A stretch of 64,000 nucleotides of DNA from NCBI RefSeq assembly GCF_002954705.1, contig NZ_MSCO01000001.1, positions 165,873-229,872 of the forward strand. The letters run 5' to 3'. The position numbers and the translations under genes are program-made. This document shows, piece after piece, positions 7,573-15,940 of this stretch. The first letter of the stretch is position 1. Every line of letters begins with the position of its first letter. The notes under the pieces are model-generated. The model did not search any database. It saw only the letters and a program-made list of their open reading frames with translations, and had not been told where the DNA came from. This stretch comes from Aliivibrio sifiae (GTDB lineage: Bacteria > Pseudomonadota > Gammaproteobacteria > Enterobacterales > Vibrionaceae).

Positions 7573-8919
7573 TTAGAACCAGATTTCAGTGTGAACACCG
7601 ATAATTGTTTCAGATTTACCATCTTTAATGCCAATATCTTTAGCACTTGCTTCATCATCAGCTAGGATATAACTTACGTATGGTTTGATTTGTGGACGAC
7701 CGAAATAGTCCGCGTTTACCGTAAATGCGGCGGCTAACTCTAAGTTCACAATATCACTTTCTGCGGCATCTGCACTTTTACCCCATACTCCACCAACTTC
7801 AACTTCTTCATGAGCATAAGACCCCGTAGCTTCAAGACGCAGGTTCTCATTTACTTTGTATGATGGACGCGCTGCAATGATGTAGCGTTTTAGATCTTTG
7901 GCACTAAATAATTCATCCAACCCAGCAAAGTATGTTACCTCAGAACCCATTTGCCAGTTTTCTGAAATGTTTACTACACCACCAGAGGTAAAGAAGATGG
8001 ATTCAGCATTATCATCGCCGCCAGACCAGCTACCAAAGTTAACACCACGGTTTTGAGCTGCGCCTTTACCGTAAGCGATAGCAGTTTGTGACCAGCCATC
8101 TAAGCCGTAGTAGCTAGAGTTTAATGTGATAGAAGCTCCGATGCCGTCATCATCTTGAACGTTAGCTTGAGTGATGTATTTGAAATCAAAATCTAGGCTA
8201 CCAAAGCCAACATCAACACCGTAATAGTATAAATCATGAGATGTTAGTGTTTGTCGCCCGTCTGTACCTGGACCGTTATTAATATCACCATCGGTATCTG
8301 CGGCTACAATTGCAAAACCTGCCGTGTTGCCAGCAATTTTAGTTTGGATACCAGCACCAACACCTGATGATTGTTTCCAGAACTCGCCAGATAGAGCACT
8401 TGCAGAACGGTTTAGATAACGTTGACCACCCCAAATAGACGTATCTTCGCCTAAATATGATAGCCCGCCAATCTCAACAAAAGTTTCTTTGATTTCAAAT
8501 TGTGCTGTTGTGTTGTCTTTTTGGCTACCAGGAGATGAATAAGCGTAAGAGTTACCATTGCCGTATTCAGAACGTACAACAAAGTCAGACCAAACACCAT
8601 TTGCGTGCTCGGTGTGTTTTTTGATTACGAATTCAACTTGGTTAGTACTTTTTCCATGAGTACCTGCTGTTTTGTAATCTGGTTTACCAAATTCAGTATC
8701 TACTGTTTCGCCATCTACCATACGGAAGTTCATAGATGCGTAACCGTGTACTTCCCAACCATCTGTTAATACATCTGTGCCATTAACTTTTTCAACTTTA
8801 GGTGCAGCTTCATCACCAGAGATAACATCTAATGCAAGGTCTGTTTCAGCGAATGCAGCACCTGAAAGTAATGCTGTAGAAACAGCGGCAGCAAGTAATG
8901 TGTATTTATTTATTTTCAT
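7573..8919 (-). CDS. lamB: Maltoporin LamB
   Basis: This 448-residue outer-membrane porin lets maltose and maltodextrins cross the outer membrane. It has a Sec signal peptide (MKINKYTLLAAAVSTALLSGAAFA, cleavage before ETD), LamB-family motifs such as GWEVHGYASMNFR, FVEIGGL and IWGGQRYLNR, and the terminal aromatic EIWF expected of a BAM-assembled barrel. A vibrio-type insertion lies between the signal and the first strand (LDVISGDEAAPKVEKVNG). It sits between the amylase gene and malM, and the upstream gap holds MalT-box-like and CRP-like sites, which suggests maltodextrin induction. Confidence 0.93.
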   Translation of the reverse strand: MKINKYTLLAAAVSTALLSGAAFAETDLALDVISGDEAAPKVEKVNGTDVLTDGWEVHGYASMNFRMVDGETVDTEFGKPDYKTAGTHGKSTNQVEFVIKKHTEHANGVWSDFVVRSEYGNGNSYAYSSPGSQKDNTTAQFEIKETFVEIGGLSYLGEDTSIWGGQRYLNRSASALSGEFWKQSSGVGAGIQTKIAGNTAGFAIVAADTDGDINNGPGTDGRQTLTSHDLYYYGVDVGFGSLDFDFKYITQANVQDDDGIGASITLNSSYYGLDGWSQTAIAYGKGAAQNRGVNFGSWSGGDDNAESIFFTSGGVVNISENWQMGSEVTYFAGLDELFSAKDLKRYIIAARPSYKVNENLRLEATGSYAHEEVEVGGVWGKSADAAESDIVNLELAAAFTVNADYFGRPQIKPYVSYILADDEASAKDIGIKDGKSETIIGVHTEIWF

Positions 8920-9057
8920 CTTAAAATCCTATTTCCTTTTTAAAGGATATTTTGATTTGAAAATATTTACTTAACTAAGGCAGTGTAGGGAAGCAAAGTA
9001 AACATCGTCGTCGTTATTGAACGAGGGACAGATTAAAAATAAATTACGAGGTTGAAA

Positions 9058-9139
9058 TCCTCCTTCTTTTATAAAGGGGAGGGCGTAGACTGAGGGATGA
9101 GAGAATTAGATAGGAGGTCTTCTGTTGATAAAAATCACA
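9058..9139 (-). promoter_or_regulatory. MalT-box-like cluster and CRP-like site upstream of lamB
   Basis: Within the 389-base gap above lamB are GGAGGA on the minus strand (9058-9063), GGGGAGGG on the plus strand (9076-9083), GGATGA on the plus strand (9095-9100) and GGAGGT at 9113-9118. The MalT core in enterobacteria is GGA(T/G)GA. A CRP-like 16-mer with a perfect TCACA half lies at 9124-9139. The arrangement suggests joint MalT and CRP activation of lamB. This is motif reading only. No gene is visible in the gap. Confidence 0.5.
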
Positions 9140-9259
9140 CTTGGTAGGTGGGATTAGATTTATTTATGAGAGAGAAATCACGTAGGAAGATATTTTGAAA
9201 TGGGAAATAATGGAGAAACAGGGAAAGTAAAGAAAATAGGAAATAAGCAGAAATGTGAT

Positions 9260-9287
9260 CTAGCTAATGATAGACCTCATTAGCTAG
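9260..9287. repeat. Perfect 11-base inverted repeat after the amylase gene
   Basis: CTAGCTAATGA (9260-9270) and TCATTAGCTAG (9277-9287) flank the loop TAGACC. In the amylase direction no T run follows, so it is either a Rho-dependent or 3'-end-protecting hairpin rather than a textbook terminator. Confidence 0.6.
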
Positions 9288-9308
9288 AAATAGTTCAGTT
9301 TCTATTCG

Positions 9309-11330
9309 TTATTTACACTTCGAAACCATCACTGATTTAGGCTCCCCTTGAGGAGTAAATTCTAAGCTCCATACATAATTACCATCTTCTGGAAGGTAGA
9401 TTGCAGTATCTTGCCCGTAACCACTGGTAATCAACGTATTGTTTTGCCCTAGTTTCGGAGATAAACCATCGGCTGTATACTGTGAAGCCCAATCTTTAGT
9501 TGCGTATTGCATTTTATAAGGCCCGCGTTTTTCATTTGCGACCACTTGATAGATGTTGTTTCCTTTATATTGATAAGCGCGCTGTGCTTTATGACTCCAA
9601 CGAGAATCAGAGAAATCACCGACGAGGTATAACGTCTCTTTTATTGGGGCATTAGTATCAGATATCGTTGGATTATCACACTGAGCCATAAAACCACTGC
9701 CATACAGAGCTATTTCTTTTTCTGTCGCTTTAGGGCCAGCTGAACTTGGTTCTTCTATTTTTAAAAATCGACTTTCAAAGTTAGATAACGGGATGGTATA
9801 TATCCCTTCATTAGGTGTGAATACGTGGTTAGTTAATAAATCGATTAAATGACCTGTTGAACCAATCTGTTTGGCCTCAAGAGAGAGTGTTTGGTTTTGT
9901 TCTTGAGTACTAACTATAAATAAAATTGAATTATTCGCTGCTTTTTTATGATCTACGTATACCGCTTTATTCGCGATAATATTGGTTCGAACACCTTCAG
10001 ATAACGCGGGGTTATCAATACGTAAATTCATTAACTCAGTGACGTAATTCTTTAAGTTGAGTTGGGATGGGGTTAGTGTTGTGGTAAGGCCATCAATTTT
10101 GGCAGATGAGCGAGCAATGTGGTCATCACATAATCCGTTGATAGCGCAGGTGTCTTTATTTTCTTTATTAGAGAAACCATCAACTTGGTCGCCAATTTCA
10201 TCTCCGTAATAAAGAGTGATAGGACCGGTATAAGCAGCTTGAAATGAAAGGGCAGCTTTATGACGTAACCAATAATTAGTGTCACTTGGTTCAGCAATAT
10301 CACCACGCTGCAATAAATCACCAAAGCGAACGACATCATGATTTCCTGACATAAGGTTTGGTGTTGCATGAGAAGGATAAAGTTCATGCATTTTCATCCC
10401 TTCATTCAACCATCCTCCCCCTTTGTTTCCAACGTTACTTTCATTGACCGCAAAGGTTTCAGTCACTCGAAAACGCAAAGGAAAATCGAATGCGGAGCAT
10501 AATGCAGGGTTTCCTTCTTCTCCATAACCTGTCTCTGTAATGTGATTTTCGTTATTCCATATCTCTGCCACCATGTAACCGAGAGGGGTCACTTGCTCGC
10601 CTTTATTATTGGTATATGTTGTGTTTTTTGATGCGTTATCAACGGCTTTTCTAATGTTTATCCAGGACTCTGTCGGAACTTGATAAGCTTGATCCAATCG
10701 CCAACCATCGATCTTTAATTCCGTTATCCAATAAGCGGCGACTTCAGAGTAAAAGTCCTCGCTCTCAGGGTAATCAACAGGGTTATTGTTGCCACTCGGT
10801 AGTAAGCCTGATGGTGATGGCTTAATGAGTCCTTCTTTATGATGACCAAATACACCATCAAATAAGACATAGATCCCGCGTTTATGTGCTTCTTCTACTA
10901 ATTCTTTTGCTTTTTCCAATGTGCCAAAGCGAGGATCAATTTTGAAGAAGTCAGTTGCGAAATAGCCGGTTGCATCCAACTTATCAGCCCAATGGTCCTG
11001 GCCTTCAATTGGCGCAGATTCAAAAATAGGCGTCATCCAAATAGCATTCATACCGAGTGATTGAATGTAATCTAATGAATCAATAATCCCTTGTAGATCA
11101 CCATTATGATGGCTTGGTCCATAACCGGTGCCATGACCAATGCTGCTATCACCATCAACAAAGCTTTCCACCATGATTTGGTAGATGCGTAAATGATTAC
11201 TCTCTTCCATCATTTGAGGGTTGCATTGATATACAGGGGTTGTTTGTGTTGTTTCTGAGGTTGAGCTGCATGCGCTCAATAGAGAAGTAATAGCGAGTGC
11301 TATCACTGTTTTGGCGATCTTATTTTTCAC
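9309..11330 (-). CDS. GH13 alpha-amylase-like lipoprotein
   Basis: This 673-residue protein has a lipoprotein signal (lipobox LSAC at about 17-21) and a GH13 barrel. Visible motifs are a QIMVESF N-terminal strand, a DGVFGHHKEG region I, nucleophile Asp213 in GWRLDQAYQ, acid Glu256 in VAEIW and H331-D332 in SGNHDVVRF. Region I has Gly where most GH13 enzymes have Asn before His, so the specificity may be atypical. The C-terminus (about 565-673, LYLVGDFSDSRW to VMVSKCK) resembles a starch-associated beta-sandwich. The start is GTG with AGGA upstream. It is likely an outer-membrane-anchored maltodextrin or starch hydrolase; MalS-type amylase is the closest role, but I would not assign a gene name. 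Confidence 0.85.
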   Translation of the reverse strand: MKNKIAKTVIALAITSLLSACSSTSETTQTTPVYQCNPQMMEESNHLRIYQIMVESFVDGDSSIGHGTGYGPSHHNGDLQGIIDSLDYIQSLGMNAIWMTPIFESAPIEGQDHWADKLDATGYFATDFFKIDPRFGTLEKAKELVEEAHKRGIYVLFDGVFGHHKEGLIKPSPSGLLPSGNNNPVDYPESEDFYSEVAAYWITELKIDGWRLDQAYQVPTESWINIRKAVDNASKNTTYTNNKGEQVTPLGYMVAEIWNNENHITETGYGEEGNPALCSAFDFPLRFRVTETFAVNESNVGNKGGGWLNEGMKMHELYPSHATPNLMSGNHDVVRFGDLLQRGDIAEPSDTNYWLRHKAALSFQAAYTGPITLYYGDEIGDQVDGFSNKENKDTCAINGLCDDHIARSSAKIDGLTTTLTPSQLNLKNYVTELMNLRIDNPALSEGVRTNIIANKAVYVDHKKAANNSILFIVSTQEQNQTLSLEAKQIGSTGHLIDLLTNHVFTPNEGIYTIPLSNFESRFLKIEEPSSAGPKATEKEIALYGSGFMAQCDNPTISDTNAPIKETLYLVGDFSDSRWSHKAQRAYQYKGNNIYQVVANEKRGPYKMQYATKDWASQYTADGLSPKLGQNNTLITSGYGQDTAIYLPEDGNYVWSLEFTPQGEPKSVMVSKCK

Positions 11331-11393
11331 AGTTAGTCCTTTATAATTATAAGTAGGGCACTGTGATTATTTAATAAGCAAATGGAAATGTAA

Positions 11394-11435
11394 TCCTCCT
11401 AATTTGTTTAAAAGAAGGAGGAGACAGCAGGAGGA
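11394..11435 (-). promoter_or_regulatory. MalT-box-like repeats upstream of the amylase gene
   Basis: Three exact GGAGGA cores occur in 42 bases: one on the minus strand (11394-11399) and two direct copies on the plus strand (11417-11422 and 11430-11435, 13 bases apart). They lie 64 to 105 bases before the amylase start. The layout resembles clustered MalT boxes. The first and second cores can also pair as a seven-base hairpin downstream of metJ. Confidence 0.5.
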
Positions 11436-11448
11436 GATAAAGAGTTAC

Positions 11449-11769
11449 TTACTCGTCATCAAATGCTTCGAATTCAATGCCCATTGCGGTCATTAATGCT
11501 TTAGCTTCTGCTGGAATATCATCAGGGCGATCTTTACGTAAGTCTTCATCTGTAGGTAAAGGTTGGCCTGTGTAAGCGTGAAGAAACGCTTCACATAATA
11601 ATTCACTGTTTGTTGCGTGACGTAGGTTACTTACTTGGCGACGAGTACGCTCGTCGGTAAGGATTTGTAGTACCTTCGTTGGAATTGACACGGTAATTTT
11701 TTTTACCTGTTCACTTTTTTTACCATGCTCGGCATAAGGACTTAAATAGTCACCATTCCAATCAGCCAT
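11449..11769 (-). CDS. metJ: Methionine regulon repressor MetJ
   Basis: MetJ is the ribbon-helix-helix repressor that uses S-adenosylmethionine as corepressor to silence methionine genes. The 106-residue product starts [18 protein letters not shown] and contains the beta-ribbon [50 protein letters not shown], almost identical in layout to the E. coli protein. It is divergent from metB, with three met boxes in the shared gap, so it probably represses itself and metBL. Confidence 0.97.
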   Translation of the reverse strand: MADWNGDYLSPYAEHGKKSEQVKKITVSIPTKVLQILTDERTRRQVSNLRHATNSELLCEAFLHAYTGQPLPTDEDLRKDRPDDIPAEAKALMTAMGIEFEAFDDE

Positions 11770-11853
11770 TGCTCACCTTCGTTCTGAATTATTGTTGTTT
11801 AAAATAGGATAGACTAATTCTAGCGATATTTACGGCTATAAGCAAAGATATAT

Positions 11854-11877
11854 AGACGTCTAGAAGTATTGACGTCT
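11854..11877. promoter_or_regulatory. Three tandem met boxes (MetJ operator) between metJ and metB
   Basis: Consecutive 8-mers AGACGTCT (perfect consensus, 11854-11861), AGAAGTAT (11862-11869) and TGACGTCT (7 of 8, 11870-11877) form a continuous 24-base operator. MetJ binds such arrays cooperatively, one dimer per box. It serves both divergent promoters. Confidence 0.9.
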
Positions 11878-12022
11878 CATTTTGTGATGGTAGAGTAGAA
11901 GAATATAACTTATGGATTAGATTATATCAGTCATCTTGAATGGAAGAGTAGAAAATTACTGCTTTATATCTCATTCAGGTAATTGGTATCAGACCACTGC
12001 CTAGCAGTTTGGAAGGGAAATT

Positions 12023-13189
12023 ATGAGCGAGAGAAAACCTGCAACTATTGCTGTCCGTACCGGCATCGAAACTGACTCACAACATAACGCGGTTGTGCCT
12101 CCTATCTACTTATCTACCAATTATAGCTTTCCTGAGTTTGGTGATGTTCCTAAGTATGATTATGCTCGCTCAGGAAACCCAACTCGTACGCAACTCGAAA
12201 CCACCTTATCTGATTTAGAGTGTGGTGCTGGGGCTGTCGTTACAAACTGCGGAACAGCTGCTCTTAACCTTATGGTATCGGCTTTACTTGGTCCGGATGA
12301 TCTTATTGTGGCACCTCATGATTGTTATGGTGGTACTTATCGTTTGTTTAATACACGTGCGAACAAAGGTGATTTCCAAACTTTATTTGTTGACCAATCA
12401 AATACTGAAGCACTTGATGCAGCTCTTGCAAAAAAACCAAAACTTATCCTATTAGAGACGCCATCTAACCCATTGGTTCGAGTGGTGGATATTGCTGAAA
12501 TTTGTCAAAAAGCAGCAAAAGTAGGGGCTTTGGTTGCGGTAGATAACACCTTCCTTTCTCCTGTACTACAACAACCTCTAACATTGGGTGCTGATTTTGT
12601 CCTTCATTCGACAACTAAATACATTAACGGTCACTCTGATGTGGTTGGTGGCGTATTGATAGCTAAAACTCAAGAGCACGCAGATGACTTTGCATGGTGG
12701 GGAAACTGTATTGGAGCTACGGGAACGGCTTTTGATAGCTACCTAACTTTACGTGGTATTCGTACGCTTGGTGCTCGTATGCGTGTACATGAAGAAAATG
12801 CGATGGAGGTACTTAAATGTCTCCAAGAGCAAGAGTTAGTTGGCACAATTTATCATCCAAGCTTACCTGAGCATCCAGGGCATGAGATTGCAAAGCGTCA
12901 GCAAGCAGGGTTTGGTGCTATGTTAAGTTTTGAGTTAAATGGTTCACTAGAGCAGCTTAAGGTCTTTGTAAAAGAGCTAAAATATTTCTCGTTAGCCGAA
13001 TCTCTTGGTGGTGTAGAAAGTTTGATTGCACACCCTGGCACCATGACTCATCGAGCGATGTCAGATGAAGCACAAGCAGAAGCGGGATTAGCTCCAACAC
13101 TGTTACGTATTTCTGTTGGGTTAGAAGACAGCCGCGATTTGATTGCGGATCTTAAGCAAGCCTTCCTTATCTCAGCTGAGGTGAAGTAA
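12023..13189 (+). CDS. metB: Cystathionine gamma-synthase
   Basis: MetB joins an activated homoserine ester to cysteine to form cystathionine, the first committed transsulfuration step of methionine synthesis. The 388-residue PLP enzyme has the cofactor lysine Lys199 in HSTTKYINGHSD, and motifs YARSGNPTR and ETPSNP. GGAAGGG stands before the ATG. Its TAA overlaps the ATG of metL by one base (TAATG), so the two genes are translationally coupled. Control is by the MetJ operator upstream. Confidence 0.95.
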   Translation: MSERKPATIAVRTGIETDSQHNAVVPPIYLSTNYSFPEFGDVPKYDYARSGNPTRTQLETTLSDLECGAGAVVTNCGTAALNLMVSALLGPDDLIVAPHDCYGGTYRLFNTRANKGDFQTLFVDQSNTEALDAALAKKPKLILLETPSNPLVRVVDIAEICQKAAKVGALVAVDNTFLSPVLQQPLTLGADFVLHSTTKYINGHSDVVGGVLIAKTQEHADDFAWWGNCIGATGTAFDSYLTLRGIRTLGARMRVHEENAMEVLKCLQEQELVGTIYHPSLPEHPGHEIAKRQQAGFGAMLSFELNGSLEQLKVFVKELKYFSLAESLGGVESLIAHPGTMTHRAMSDEAQAEAGLAPTLLRISVGLEDSRDLIADLKQAFLISAEVK

Positions 13190-15606
13190 TGACAGGATTA
13201 GTACCACGTCAGTTACATAAATTTGGAGGGAGTAGCCTTGCTGACCCTGAATGTTATCGCCGTGTTGCAACAATTTTAAAAGAGTATTCAAGCGATCATG
13301 ACTTAGTGGTTGTTTCTGCTGCAGGTAACACGACTAACAGGATTTTAGAGTGGATTGATGGTTTATCAAAAGATGGTCGCTTAGCTCATGATGTCTTGGA
13401 GTCTTTACGTCAATATCAACAAGGTTTAATTTCAGACTTATTAACTCCTGAAAGTGCAGCGCCTTTACTTGATACTCTTCATGAAGAACTTATTGCTATT
13501 GGAAAATTACACGCGCCTTTAACGGACATCCAACAAGCCGACATTCTTGGTCATGGTGAAGTGTGGTCATCTCGATTACTTTCTGCTTATTTAAATCAAA
13601 TTGATTTGCAAGCGGCACCTTTGGACTCTCGTTCTTTTTTAAGAGCTGAACGAGGATGTCAGCCAGAAATTGATCGCGCACTATCGTGGCCATTATTTAA
13701 AGAGCAAATGATTCAACATCCTCATGGTCGACTTGTTATTACCGGTTTTATGGCTCGTAATCAAAATGGTGAGACGGTATTGCTGGGCCGTAATGGTTCT
13801 GATTATTCAGCAACAATTATTGGTGCATTGACTGAAGTTTCTCGTGTAACTATCTGGAGTGATGTTGCTGGCGTATTCAGTGCCGATCCTCGTAAAGTAG
13901 AAGATGCTTGTTTATTGCCGTTGCTTCGTTTAGATGAAGCCAGTGAATTAGCTCGATTAGCCGCCCCTGTATTACATAGTCGAACACTACAACCTGTTGC
14001 TCAAAGTGCACTTGATTTAAGCTTGCGTTGCAGTTACCAACCTGAATCAGGCTCAACCCGTATCGAACGAGTATTGGCTTCTGGTCGTGGGGCTAAAATT
14101 GTTACTTCATTAGAAGATGTGTATTTAATTCAATTAGGTTTTGGGCGTGGGCAAGATTTTGAACGAGTGAAACAAGAAGTACTTTCTTTACTGACTCGCT
14201 CTCAGTTACAGCCTTTAGCATTAGAGGTTCAAGATGACCAATATACACTTTTATTGGCGTATACCTCTGAAGTCGTGAATGAAGCATTAGATGTTCTACA
14301 AAACTCTGCGGTACATGCTGAAATTAAATTGAAAGAAGGCTATTCAATGGTTGCGGCCGTTGGCGCAGGTGTTACTGGGAATGCCATTCATAGCCATGGT
14401 TTCTATCATCAATTAAAAAATTGCCCATTAGAGTTTGTATGTGAATCTGAGTCAGGGCTAAGTTTGGTTGCAATTTTACGTAAAGTAGATACAGCCTCGA
14501 TCATTAACGCCATTCATACACATTTATTTCAAGCTCAAAAAAGAGTTGGGCTCGTGTTATGTGGGCATGGAAATATTGGCTCTCAATGGTTATCTCTTTT
14601 TACTGAGCAAAAACGTAACCTTGAGAAACGCCATGGTATGCAATTTTCATTGATTGGTGTAGTTGATCGTCATCGTCACTGGTTAGATTTTGATGGGTTA
14701 GACAGTGCATCAATTGTAGATAAATTTGATGATGAAGCTACCGCCTATGAGCACTTTGAATGGATAGAAAAAATTGGCGCAATTCAAGGATATGATGATG
14801 TTGTTGTATTAGATGTGACGGCAAGCCCTGAACTATCACAACAGTACACTAAAATTGCGGAGCAAGGCATACACCTTATTTCTGCGAATAAAGTTGCAGG
14901 TTCAGCACCAAGTCATGAATATCAAGCAGTGCTTGATGCGTTTACAAAAACAGGTCGTCATTGGCTATATAACGCGACTGTTGGTGCCGGTCTTCCAATT
15001 AACCACACAGTAAGAGATTTACGAGAAAGTGGTGATGAGATAGTCGCATTATCGGGTATATTTTCAGGTACCTTGTCATGGTTATTCCAACAGTATAATG
15101 GTGAGGTTCCATTTACCGAGTTAGTGGATCTTGCTTGGCAACAAGGATTAACAGAACCAGATCCAAGGCACGATCTTGATGGCTCTGATGTCATGAGAAA
15201 ACTTGTCATTTTAGCTCGAGAGGCAGGATTGAAAATAGAACCAATTCAAGTAAAAGTAGAGTCTCTCGTTCCTGTAGAACTCAGAGAAGTGAGCTTGGAT
15301 GAGTTCTTGGCAAAAGGTGAGTTAATTAATAATGAGTTACTTGAACGTTTAGAAAAAGCGCAAAGAGAACAAAAGGTATTACGTTATGTGGCACGCTTAA
15401 ATAAAGATGGCTGCGCGACGGTAAGCATTGAAGCTCTGGTCGAGCATCATGCATTAGCTAACTTGTTACCATGTGATAATATTTTTGCAATTGAAAGTAA
15501 ATGGTACCGTGATAATCCATTAGTTATTCGAGGGCCGGGTGCGGGAAGAGAGGTTACTGCTGGTGCTATTCAATCTGATTTAAATCGAATATCAGCGCTT
15601 TTTTAA
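13189..15606 (+). CDS. metL: Bifunctional aspartate kinase II / homoserine dehydrogenase II
   Basis: This 805-residue fusion catalyses the first and third steps of the aspartate pathway toward methionine. The N-terminal kinase begins LHKFGGSSLADPECYRRV and includes GRNGSDYSATIIGAL; ACT-type regulatory sequence follows in the middle, and the C-terminal homoserine dehydrogenase starts near GLVLCGHGNIGSQWL (about 460) and includes SANKVAGS and NATVGAGLPI. Its length is close to E. coli MetL (810). It is coupled to metB and followed by a terminator; metF, which follows metL in many vibrios, is absent here. Confidence 0.95.
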   Translation: MTGLVPRQLHKFGGSSLADPECYRRVATILKEYSSDHDLVVVSAAGNTTNRILEWIDGLSKDGRLAHDVLESLRQYQQGLISDLLTPESAAPLLDTLHEELIAIGKLHAPLTDIQQADILGHGEVWSSRLLSAYLNQIDLQAAPLDSRSFLRAERGCQPEIDRALSWPLFKEQMIQHPHGRLVITGFMARNQNGETVLLGRNGSDYSATIIGALTEVSRVTIWSDVAGVFSADPRKVEDACLLPLLRLDEASELARLAAPVLHSRTLQPVAQSALDLSLRCSYQPESGSTRIERVLASGRGAKIVTSLEDVYLIQLGFGRGQDFERVKQEVLSLLTRSQLQPLALEVQDDQYTLLLAYTSEVVNEALDVLQNSAVHAEIKLKEGYSMVAAVGAGVTGNAIHSHGFYHQLKNCPLEFVCESESGLSLVAILRKVDTASIINAIHTHLFQAQKRVGLVLCGHGNIGSQWLSLFTEQKRNLEKRHGMQFSLIGVVDRHRHWLDFDGLDSASIVDKFDDEATAYEHFEWIEKIGAIQGYDDVVVLDVTASPELSQQYTKIAEQGIHLISANKVAGSAPSHEYQAVLDAFTKTGRHWLYNATVGAGLPINHTVRDLRESGDEIVALSGIFSGTLSWLFQQYNGEVPFTELVDLAWQQGLTEPDPRHDLDGSDVMRKLVILAREAGLKIEPIQVKVESLVPVELREVSLDEFLAKGELINNELLERLEKAQREQKVLRYVARLNKDGCATVSIEALVEHHALANLLPCDNIFAIESKWYRDNPLVIRGPGAGREVTAGAIQSDLNRISALF

Positions 15607-15632
15607 TCGAATTTTTTACCTGATATTTTGTG

Positions 15633-15661
15633 AAGCCATGCATACTTGCATGGCTTTTTTA
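15633..15661 (+). terminator. Rho-independent terminator of metBL
   Basis: A ten-base perfect stem (AAGCCATGCA 15633-15642, TGCATGGCTT 15647-15656) with loop TACT is followed by TTTTTT. Confidence 0.9.
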
Positions 15662-15940
15662 TTGACTTTGTAGGAAAAAACGTAATTGGAGTGCGTTTAG
15701 ATTATTTTATGTTTTTCCTTAATTGATTGATTTGTAATTATAATTTAATCGTTAAACTAAATTAAGCATAAATTAAAATTAAAATACTTTCCATGCTATG
15801 GATTTTGTAAATCTATTCAGTGATGATAATTGAAGAATGGCTAATATATACAAGGTCAATATCTCGAAATAATAATAAAACTTGTAGCCATTTACTGTTA
15901 TTTAATTTGAATAAAACTGCCCGATTGAGAGAGTCATCAT
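15662..15940. other. AT-rich intergenic region upstream of leuO
   Basis: No convincing gene lies here. It is strongly AT-rich, with stretches such as TAATTATAATTTAATCG near 15737. A long AT-rich upstream region fits leuO, which in E. coli and vibrios is silenced by H-NS and controlled by its own product; that link is inference. Confidence 0.5.
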
